From Planctomycetaceae bacterium (GTDB taxonomy: Bacteria; Planctomycetota; Planctomycetia; Pirellulales; Thermoguttaceae): DNA of 9,129 bases. Position 1 is the stretch's first letter. Every line of letters starts with the position of its first letter. The notes beneath the pieces were generated by a model. That model searched no databases. It was not told the DNA's origin and saw only the letters and a program-made list of their open reading frames with translations. The translations under genes and the position numbers were made by a program. Shown piece after piece: positions 1-5,598 of this stretch. The stretch is taken from NCBI GenBank assembly GCA_031282385.1, contig JAITDV010000505.1:1-9129 (forward strand). Reading direction: 5' to 3'.

Positions 1-33
1 TTATTTGATTCCGATGATTCTATTTTCGATTAA
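1..33 (+). CDS. possible C-terminal end of an upstream gene (partial)
   Basis: Frame 1 is open from the window edge to a TAA at 31-33 and gives an acidic ten-residue tail, LFDSDDSIFD. Its codons (GAT, ATT, TTC) fit the other genes here. The inverted repeat begins just after the stop, much as other repeats in this window begin right after stop codons. Ten codons are too few to identify a protein or to exclude chance, so this is a weak call. Confidence 0.2.
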   Translation, partial: LFDSDDSIFD

Positions 34-35
34 GA

Positions 36-211
36 GGGTAGGCAACGTTTCGCTGAAACGTTGCGCCGGTTGGGCATTACTCGATACCATAAAAGTTTGC
101 CAATTAATTCAGCAAAAAAATATTTATGAAGGACGTATCAATTGGAGTCTATTAATTAAACAATTAAAAATACTCAACCGGCGCAACCTTTCAGCGAAGG
201 GATCGCCTACT
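36..211. repeat. imperfect long inverted repeat, possible MITE-like element
   Basis: The arm at about 36-72 pairs with the arm at about 175-211. The best block, CGCTGAAACGTTGCGCCGGT at 51-70, recurs on the opposite strand at 177-196 with one mismatch, and weaker matches extend outward. The arms flank about 100 bp of AT-rich sequence. The left arm also holds its own hairpin: CAACGTTT at 43-50 and AAACGTTG at 56-63 around a 5-nt loop. No clear target duplication was found. It could be a small non-autonomous element or a structured end of the upstream transcript. An open frame (5-241) across it reads through both arms and looks like no known protein. Confidence 0.55.
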
Positions 212-241
212 CCATCAATACGTTTCAATACCATAATATAA

Positions 242-408
242 TAGACCTTTTCGCTAACCTGTAGGAGACCACCCCTGACCCCTCCGAATGAGGGGAATTA
301 TTCCCCTCATTCGGAGGGGTTAGGGGTGGTCTCGGAGGAGTTAAAGGCGGTTTTTCGTTGTAAGTTTTTTGTTGCGTTGATGTATTTTTAGGTTAGAGAA
401 AAGGTCTA
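242..408. mobile_element. MITE family 1, copy 1 (167 bp)
   Basis: The ends are inverted repeats of 19 bp with one mismatch: TAGACCTTTTCGCTAACCT at 242-260 and AGGTTAGAGAAAAGGTCTA at 390-408. A second copy lies at 6830-7020 in the same orientation, with nearly identical ends and a closely matching right interior (about 338-408 against 6953-7020). The outermost bases are TA at both ends. This fits either a 19-bp repeat or a 17-bp repeat with a TA target duplication, as made by IS630/Tc1-mariner-type transposases. No transposase is encoded, so it would need to be mobilised from elsewhere. The family assignment is inference. That it is a repeated element with terminal inverted repeats is directly visible. 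Confidence 0.85.
267..331. repeat. near-perfect 31-bp hairpin inside MITE copy 1
   Basis: The left arm at 267-297 and right arm at 301-331 are complementary at 30 of 31 positions around a TTA loop. The arms are GC-rich blocks (GACCACCCC, CCTCCGAATGAGGGGAA), in strong contrast to the AT-rich surroundings. As RNA this would be an extremely stable stem. No U-tract follows, so it is not a typical intrinsic terminator, although it could stall polymerase or protect a 3' end. Confidence 0.85.
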
Positions 409-419
409 ATGAGTAAGGT

Positions 420-529
420 ACACTGTTTGCACTATAAATTGTATGACTCAAGAGCGTAAAAGCTTTGTTGCTTTCCAATAAATAAGCAGGCAAAAGTAAG
501 GGAAATTTAAAGTGAGAATAGTTTAAAAT
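420..529 (+). repeat. dispersed ~105-bp repeat, copy A
   Basis: Copy A aligns along its length with copy B (655-757) and with copy D, which is inverted at 8139-8240. The strongest shared block with D is GACTCAAGAGCGTAAAAGCT at 453-472. The order within the unit is a CTATAAATTG-like block, AGAGCGTAAAAG, a stem-loop around TAAGCAGGC, and a 22-bp dyad at 506-527 of form TTTAAA, ten bases, TTTAAA. In this copy the hairpin arms and the centre of the dyad are degraded. The open frames across these copies are repeat-borne and not convincing genes. Confidence 0.8.
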
Positions 530-553
530 GTACTTGGAACAAACAAAAACGCC

Positions 554-582
554 TTGACAAACTTGTAGAAAATCGATATTAT
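554..582 (+). promoter_or_regulatory. strong sigma-70-type promoter inside an inverted repeat
   Basis: TTGACA (554-559) and TATTAT (577-582) are separated by 17 bp, a near-consensus housekeeping promoter that would start RNA near 589. It overlaps an inverted repeat: the arm at 552-564 (CCTTGACAAACTT) pairs with 587-600 (AAGTTTGTTCAAGG) with one extra base. One arm covers the -35 box and the other covers the start site, which suggests an operator. The nearest gene on this strand begins at 872, which would give a leader of about 280 nt containing repeat copy B. An AAGGAGAA sequence at 597-604 has no ATG, GTG or TTG at ribosomal spacing after it. Confidence 0.5.
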
Positions 583-654
583 GCCGAAGTTTGTTCAAGG
601 AGAACGGCAACTACGATAAATCATTCATACTAATTAAATATCAGTCTCATACTG

Positions 655-757
655 TCTGCTCGTACTGTATATTGTGTGATTAAAGAGCGTAAAAGCCTGC
701 TTTCCGATAGGCAAGCAGGCGACGGTAAATGAAATTTAAAGTGTGAACTGTTTAAAC
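655..757 (+). repeat. dispersed ~105-bp repeat, copy B
   Basis: This is a direct copy of A, about 235 bp downstream, with the blocks in the same order. Its stem-loop is intact: GCCTGCTT and AAGCAGGC pair perfectly over 8 bp around a 10-nt loop within about 695-720. The dyad at 735-756 reads TTTAAA, GTGTGAACTG, TTTAAA. It lies in the presumed 5' leader of the gene at 872, so the hairpin could affect that messenger. No coding content is credible. Confidence 0.8.
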
Positions 758-858
758 TATTCTCACTCGAAATTACAGCAATCCGCGTAAGCTTGCCAAG
801 AACTAAAATATTAACAATCAAAAAAAATGTACTATTAACTAACCATAACTACAGTAAA

Positions 859-865
859 AAGGAAA
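859..865 (+). promoter_or_regulatory. ribosome binding site for the ring-domain protein gene
   Basis: AAGGAAA lies 6 nt before the ATG at 872. This supports that start over the out-of-frame ATG at 793, which has no such site and whose frame ends at 996 without a recognisable protein. Confidence 0.6.
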
Positions 866-871
866 CCAAAT

Positions 872-3800
872 ATGTTACCGAAAAATTTTCAAATATTTGC
901 CTGTTTAATTTTGTTGTCAATTTTTTTTATTGCCGGCTCAACCTCTTGCAGACAATCATCATCAACAACAACTACTACTACAATTACACCTACTGACACC
1001 AGTACGGCAACCAATAATTCAAACGAATCTTCTGTTGTTAAAGAACAGTTGTCCAAAGTTACAACTCCGAATATTGTAAATTCTTCATCTGAAATTGTTG
1101 GGGCAAATTTGGATGCCGACAATGCCGCCAACTCAAAGTTGCTGTTACCGAAATCAATTTCACCAGATCCATCAGATTCATCCGACAACAAAATCTCACC
1201 AACAACCTCCAACAAACCCGATAAATCAATTCCGAAAAACCAAAAACTAATCAAAACTAAACCAGAATCCATACCATCCGAAACTTCGCTGACTAAATCT
1301 AACAACGCACAATCTAACAACGCACAAAATAATAACTCTAAAAAGCCGGAAACAGAAACAAATTCCGACGCCGAATTAAAACCGATTACAAACGAAAACA
1401 AACAAACAAACAAAAAAATTCCCGCTAAATCTTCTTCCGATAATGATAATGATAATGATAATGTTATTGATGTTTCATTGCCGGTTGATCAGACTTCACC
1501 GGTTAATCAAGTTTCGCCAGTCAACCAGACATCGCCGGTAAATCAGAATTCCCCAGTCAATTTGTCGAAAGTTTTTAATTTTTTACCTACGTCTGTTTTT
1601 TTGATATTGTTTGTGCAAGACGATGATCCGAATAAAAAAATCGAGCAAACAACTCCGACAACTCCGACAACTTCGACAACTCTGACAACTCCGATAACTT
1701 CGCCGAATTCACAGAACGAAAAAAACGAAATCAAAATTTCTACTCCACCGGTTAATTCCGTTCCGGGTCAAACTAACACAGCTCCTTCTGGTTCCGCGTT
1801 TGCCCAAGATCAGATTACCAATCCTTTTCCACTTCCACAACCAACCAATAGCGCAACGGAAAATCCGAAACCTGCGACTTCATCAACAACTCCGGTTGCG
1901 TCTCCGTCAACAACGGGAATTAGCGCAACAGAAAATCCGAAACCGGCGTCTTCATCAGCAACTCCGGTTGCGTCTCCGACAACAACAGAAATTACCGCAA
2001 CAGAAAATAATAATACGGAAAAACGATTGCGGTTTAGTTTTCGGTATGCGCCTTGGAAAGAGGTGATAAATTGGTTCGCGGAACAGGCTAATCTGTCTTT
2101 GCAAGTTGATAATGTTCCTGCCGGCACTCTTAATTTGACGGACAATAAATATTATTCACCAACCGAAGCTCTTGATATTTTGAACTCGTATCTTTTGTTT
2201 AAGGAATATACGATGATCAGAAAAGGTCAGACGCTTTTCATTATTAATCTTGCCGATGGTATTCCGCCGATAATTCTTGATCCGATTACGCCGAATGAGC
2301 TTGATAATCGTGGGAAATATGAGATTTGTCGTTGTGTATTTCCGCTTGTCCAGACAACACCGGATGTGATTCAACTTGAAGTTGAAAAGTTGCTTGGATC
2401 GCAAGGCAGTATTATTTCATTGCCAACATCGCGGCATATTGTTATCACAGAAACCGGAGGTACATTGCGGGCAATACGAAAAATAATTAGTCAAATTGAC
2501 GACACTGATAACACACGCGGAGCCGGTTCAATTCATGTAATTGAAGTTGCCAATTTGCCTGCCGAAGAAGCTTTGTCGATAATGAAACGATTGCTTGGAA
2601 CCGACGACACAAATACAACACTTCGAACTGTAATTGATTCTACCGGCACAAAAATTCTCGCGTCAGGACGCGGCGACATGATCGAACGCGCGAAAACAAT
2701 GATAAAAACAATTGACGAATCTTTCGGAACCGGCGAATCTTTTGAGAAACCGCAATTTGTACCTTATTCCACCGGAGTTGCGGATCCGACAACTACGCTT
2801 CTTGTCTTGCAAACTTTGCTTGCGGGCAAAATGGATGTTCGCCTTTCAATTGATCCGAAAACCGGCGGGATTGCTGCACTTGCCCGTCCTGCCGAACACG
2901 CAACAATACGCGAAGTAATCAATCAAATGCAGATCAATTCGCCTTCAATTGAAGTTATTCCGTTGCGGCGGCTCAATCCGATAGCTGCTGTTGAAGCGAT
3001 AAAGAAATTTTTTGCTACGTCAACCCCAACTCAAACAACAACACCGCAAAATCCTGCTGCTCCCGCCGGCACATCTGCTAATCCCTCCGCCCCAAATATC
3101 CCGCCCAATCCGCAACTAACCCCACAACCAACTCAACGCGGTCCCGGCGGACGCGCTGGAGGTCAACCACCAATAAACACCGCACGAACAACCGTCAACA
3201 CTGCTGTAAATCAAATTCCAAGCATACCAAATCCGACTGTTGAAGCTGATGTTCCGGGACGGAGAATAATTATTCGCGGTACAAGATCACAAATCAATGA
3301 TATAAGAACTTTACTCGAAAAACTTGGCGAAGACCCCGCAATTTTAAGAGCACAACACTCATCCAGAATAAGAAACATAAATATTTCTCCTGCCGCAACT
3401 ACATTGGTTCTTGAGCAGCTTCAGGAGTTGTGGCCCAAAATTGGACAGAATGAATTGAGAATTATTACGCCTAATTCGATTATTCCGTCCAAAACGACAG
3501 ATGATTTACGCAACAAAAATCAAACTCCGCCGCAACCAGAAAAAAAACAAAACACAAACGAAAAAACAGAAGATGTTGATGAACTGATTGACAAGACTCT
3601 CGAAAAAACACCGATTACTTTTGATAAATATATTGAGTCGGGACAAAATGAATTTTGTCAAAGTAACGTACAAAAAATCTCGGATAATTTGTCTGGAGTA
3701 AAATTGTTGACGCCGGTTTTCTCAAAATTGGATGATTCAATTTATCGAGAAGTTAAATATGCAGACCCGGAATTTGTGCCGAATTATCAACCGATCAAAG

Positions 3801-5302
3801 CGGACGACACAACCGTAAATCCAGTATCAGAATCTACTACGGCTTCAAAAGAAGTTGTTGAGTTGAAGCGTCAACTTGCGGAGTTGCAGAGAAAATTTGA
3901 TGCGTTGATGGAGTTACGGCAGATTGAATTACGTCAAGCGGAAGCAGGTAAAACATTGAGAGAATCCGGCAGACCAATTACAACACAACCAACAATTACT
4001 CCCGAATTGAACCCGCCAACAACTCCAATAACAACATCGACAACGCCAGCAAATCCAGCAAATCCTAACATTACAAATAATCGTAACAAAAATGAAGGGA
4101 ATCTTATTTCTGCGGGTAATTCTTCAGTGCCGGTAATAATTGCGTCGGGACCTGATGGGATTGTGATTTCGTCTGATGATACTGAGGCGTTGAATCGTTT
4201 GGAAGAATTGATTCGTCAACTTTCGGACGATGATGTTTTGAAGCGGGTACGGCTTCACACGTATTACTTAAAACATGCGACAGCGGCAACGATTGGACCT
4301 ATGTTATCTAATATTTTGGGTGTCAAGTTGCCTGAGAAGGTTGGTGTTGGCGGCGTGAGCAATAGTGGTGTTGGTGTTGGCGATGATATAGTTCGTTCGG
4401 AAATTATCCATTCGCTTTATTCGTCCGGCGGTACAGTGGAGAAAACCGGTCAAGTGGATATTTTAGTTGACGCACGATTGAACGCGCTTTTTATCAAGGC
4501 AAATATGGTTGACCATAAAACAATTGAAAAATTACTGGTGATTCTCGATCAAGATGAAATACCTGGCGGAGGCACCGGAACTCGTGCAAGACCGCGACTA
4601 ATTCAACTTTATTACATGCGGGCAGATGACGCCAAAGCACTTGTTGAAGTAGCATTTTCGGGCAAGATTAGTTCAACAAATTCGGCGTCGCCGTTTCTTG
4701 AAATTTTTAGGAGGTCAAGCGGCGAAGAGACAATGACGTTAGGTGTTGATAACAAAATAAATTCTCTTATTGTTACTTCGCCGGAAGCGTTGTTTAAGGA
4801 GGTCAAGGACTTTGTTGAAGATCGTGATTTAGTTGCGAAGCGGATGACAACTGACATAAAAACAATACAATTGAAAAATGTTACGGCAAGTGTAATGCAA
4901 CAAGTAGTTGCAGGTTTAACCGGTGAAAATGTAACCTTCTCAACAACTACAGCTCAATCTGGATTTGGCGGCAATCGCGGTTTTGGCAGCGGAGGTTTTG
5001 GAATGGGCAATTTTGGTGGAGGTTTTGGTTCTTTGGGTGGCAATCGCGGTTTGGGCGGCGGATTTGGGGCTTTCGGCGGCAATCGCGGTTTTGGAGGCGG
5101 CGGTTTTGGAGGCGGTGGTTTGGGAGGCGGCGGATTTGGCGGTGGTAATCGTAATTTCGGTGGAGGAGGCTTCGGTGGAGGAGGTTTCGGTGGAGGAGGA
5201 GGCTTGGGAGGTAATCGTGGTTTCGGAGGAGGAGGAGGAGGAGGAACAGGAGGTAATCGTGGTTTCGGTGGAGGAAACAGAGGTTTCGGAGGCGGAAGAT
5301 AA
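872..5302 (+). CDS. exported multi-NolW (secretin N-domain) protein with glycine-rich tail, no barrel
   Basis: This is a 1476-residue protein. Residues 1-25 look like a signal peptide, with hydrophobic core 8-22. Cys26 after TS is a weak lipobox, so lipidation is only possible. Residues 27-385 are a Ser/Thr/Asn/Pro-rich linker with short repeats and one hydrophobic patch (235-248). Residues 383-462 resemble the STN/N0 domain of secretins (LRFSFRYAPWKEVINWFAEQ). NolW-like ring modules follow at about 481-545, 552-617, 628-688, 693-818 (split by a Pro-rich insert), 832-1118 (split by about 210 residues including a coiled coil at 992-1030), 1124-1227 and 1241-1317. A half module (1328-1357) runs into a Gly/Asn/Arg/Phe tail (1361-1476). 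In type II and III secretion such modules stack into periplasmic rings below an outer-membrane barrel. I see no barrel or its usual C-terminal motif. It could be a scaffold or ring in the cell envelope. The domain class is fairly sure; the function is unknown. Confidence 0.88.
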   Translation: MLPKNFQIFACLILLSIFFIAGSTSCRQSSSTTTTTTITPTDTSTATNNSNESSVVKEQLSKVTTPNIVNSSSEIVGANLDADNAANSKLLLPKSISPDPSDSSDNKISPTTSNKPDKSIPKNQKLIKTKPESIPSETSLTKSNNAQSNNAQNNNSKKPETETNSDAELKPITNENKQTNKKIPAKSSSDNDNDNDNVIDVSLPVDQTSPVNQVSPVNQTSPVNQNSPVNLSKVFNFLPTSVFLILFVQDDDPNKKIEQTTPTTPTTSTTLTTPITSPNSQNEKNEIKISTPPVNSVPGQTNTAPSGSAFAQDQITNPFPLPQPTNSATENPKPATSSTTPVASPSTTGISATENPKPASSSATPVASPTTTEITATENNNTEKRLRFSFRYAPWKEVINWFAEQANLSLQVDNVPAGTLNLTDNKYYSPTEALDILNSYLLFKEYTMIRKGQTLFIINLADGIPPIILDPITPNELDNRGKYEICRCVFPLVQTTPDVIQLEVEKLLGSQGSIISLPTSRHIVITETGGTLRAIRKIISQIDDTDNTRGAGSIHVIEVANLPAEEALSIMKRLLGTDDTNTTLRTVIDSTGTKILASGRGDMIERAKTMIKTIDESFGTGESFEKPQFVPYSTGVADPTTTLLVLQTLLAGKMDVRLSIDPKTGGIAALARPAEHATIREVINQMQINSPSIEVIPLRRLNPIAAVEAIKKFFATSTPTQTTTPQNPAAPAGTSANPSAPNIPPNPQLTPQPTQRGPGGRAGGQPPINTARTTVNTAVNQIPSIPNPTVEADVPGRRIIIRGTRSQINDIRTLLEKLGEDPAILRAQHSSRIRNINISPAATTLVLEQLQELWPKIGQNELRIITPNSIIPSKTTDDLRNKNQTPPQPEKKQNTNEKTEDVDELIDKTLEKTPITFDKYIESGQNEFCQSNVQKISDNLSGVKLLTPVFSKLDDSIYREVKYADPEFVPNYQPIKADDTTVNPVSESTTASKEVVELKRQLAELQRKFDALMELRQIELRQAEAGKTLRESGRPITTQPTITPELNPPTTPITTSTTPANPANPNITNNRNKNEGNLISAGNSSVPVIIASGPDGIVISSDDTEALNRLEELIRQLSDDDVLKRVRLHTYYLKHATAATIGPMLSNILGVKLPEKVGVGGVSNSGVGVGDDIVRSEIIHSLYSSGGTVEKTGQVDILVDARLNALFIKANMVDHKTIEKLLVILDQDEIPGGGTGTRARPRLIQLYYMRADDAKALVEVAFSGKISSTNSASPFLEIFRRSSGEETMTLGVDNKINSLIVTSPEALFKEVKDFVEDRDLVAKRMTTDIKTIQLKNVTASVMQQVVAGLTGENVTFSTTTAQSGFGGNRGFGSGGFGMGNFGGGFGSLGGNRGLGGGFGAFGGNRGFGGGGFGGGGLGGGGFGGGNRNFGGGGFGGGGFGGGGGLGGNRGFGGGGGGGTGGNRGFGGGNRGFGGGR
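1481..1561 (+). repeat. 18-bp tandem repeat encoding SPVNQ units
   Basis: Residues 204-230 of the ring-domain protein repeat the unit SPVNQx about four times, after a variant PVDQT. Codons differ between units (TCA/TCG/TCC for Ser, CCG/CCA for Pro, GTT/GTC/GTA for Val, AAT/AAC for Asn), so the peptide is conserved better than the DNA. Just upstream a GATAAT hexamer repeats four times (1439-1462) and encodes NDND. A run of ACAACTCCG-like 9-mers follows at about 1645-1700. Confidence 0.75.
1850..1993 (+). repeat. 72-bp tandem duplication in the linker
   Basis: Two adjacent 72-bp units (1850-1921 and 1922-1993) differ at only a few bases. Both encode 24 residues starting SATENPKPA and ending TTGI or TTEI. 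They form the last part of the flexible linker before the STN-like domain. The close DNA match suggests a recent duplication, unlike the SPVNQ repeats. Confidence 0.85.
4952..5299 (+). repeat. glycine-rich repeat tract at the C-terminus
   Basis: This tract encodes residues 1361-1476 as degenerate repeats of GGNRGFGGG, GGFGGG and GGLGGG. At the DNA level it is built from GGAGGCGGTTTTGG-like and GGTGGAGGAGG-like units and is purine-rich on the plus strand. The proline-rich open frame on the opposite strand and the other plus-strand frame are shadows of this tract. Tracts like this change length easily by slippage. Confidence 0.85.
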
Positions 5303-5351
5303 TTTTGTAATCTGCTTACCGATAAGTAAGCAGGCGGCGGTAAAAGAAATT

Positions 5352-5541
5352 GTAAATATTCAGTTGCGGGCTGCCTGCAATCCAATTGTTTAGGGATTAA
5401 TGAGGTTGTTATTTTGTATCATTTCAATCAATTTCATTTTTAATATTTGGGAAATACCGTAGAGACACAATGCATTGCGCCTCTACTGAATGGTCGCTGT
5501 CGAATATATTTCGATAAAAAAACGCGCGACTGAATAGCTAC
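5352..5541. mobile_element. MITE family 2 (190 bp) with 8-bp target duplication
   Basis: The element is bounded by the direct repeat AAGAAATT (5344-5351 and 5542-5549). It starts GTAAATATTCAG and ends CTGAATAGCTAC, which are inverted repeats at 10 of 12 positions. They extend to about 15 of 19 further inward. Removing it and one direct repeat restores a continuous copy of the dispersed repeat, which fixes its borders independently. It encodes nothing recognisable. The parent transposase is not in the window, and 8-bp duplications occur in several IS families, so none is assigned. Confidence 0.75.
5459..5486. repeat. 28-nt hairpin within MITE family 2
   Basis: GTAGAG (5459-5464) pairs with CTCTAC (5481-5486), and CAATG pairs with CATTG at the centre, with mismatches between the two blocks. 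From memory, similar GTAGAGAC...CTCTAC palindromes are dispersed in many bacterial genomes, including cyanobacteria. I cannot check that here. Confidence 0.6.
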
Positions 5542-5556
5542 AAGAAATTTAAAGTG

Positions 5557-5585
5557 TGAACAGTTTAAAATGGGTTCAGTATAAT
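5557..5585 (+). promoter_or_regulatory. promoter of the carboxynorspermidine synthase gene, overlapping the repeat dyad
   Basis: A perfect TATAAT (5580-5585) lies 17 bp after TGAACA (5557-5562, four of six matches to TTGACA). The -35 box is inside the 22-bp dyad of repeat copy C. Initiation near 5592 would leave a leader of only about 7 nt before the ATG at 5599, which would exclude the GGGAAA (5588-5593) from acting as a full ribosome site. A start further upstream is also possible. Confidence 0.45.
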
Positions 5586-5598
5586 TTGGGAAACTAAA

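Larger units (their letters stand above)
5307..5570 (+). repeat. dispersed repeat, copy C, split by an insertion
   Basis: The left part at about 5307-5351 has the perfect stem CTGCTTAC/GTAAGCAG (5312-5333) and then GCGGTAAAAGAAATT. The right part at 5542-5570 continues with AAGAAATT and the dyad at 5548-5569 (TTTAAA, GTGTGAACAG, TTTAAA). Joining the two across the 190-bp insertion gives the same order as copy B. The unit's usual left blocks (CTATAAATTG, AGAGCGTAAAAG) are missing because the copy begins just after the stop codon at 5302. The hairpin could close the upstream transcript, but no U-tract follows. Confidence 0.75.

Noticed and set aside
215..235. GTTTCAATACC-like sequence resembling the end of some CRISPR repeats
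   Set aside because: It occurs once, with no regularly spaced copies or spacers around it.
5..241. 78-codon plus-strand open frame at the left edge
   Set aside because: It runs through both arms of the inverted repeat, resembles no protein I know, and has no clear ribosome site.
341..821. Two minus-strand open frames (341-610, 630-821) sharing similar peptides such as SHFKF and an alanine-centred stretch
   Set aside because: The similarity comes from the dispersed repeat copies A and B. Copy D gives a comparable peptide on the other strand. Hairpins and changes that alter the peptides argue against coding.
889..1413. 174-codon minus-strand open frame rich in Ser, Val and Asp
   Set aside because: It is the antisense shadow of the low-complexity Ser/Thr/Asn linker of the ring-domain protein.
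5312..5333. Hairpin after the ring-domain gene as an intrinsic terminator
   Set aside because: The 8-bp stem is perfect but is followed by GCGGCGGTAAAAG rather than a T-run, and the same hairpin belongs to the dispersed repeat.
4954..5393. Proline-rich minus-strand frame and Val/Glu-rich plus-strand frame over the glycine tract
   Set aside because: Both are alternative readings of the GGN repeats encoding the glycine tail and have no recognisable domain.
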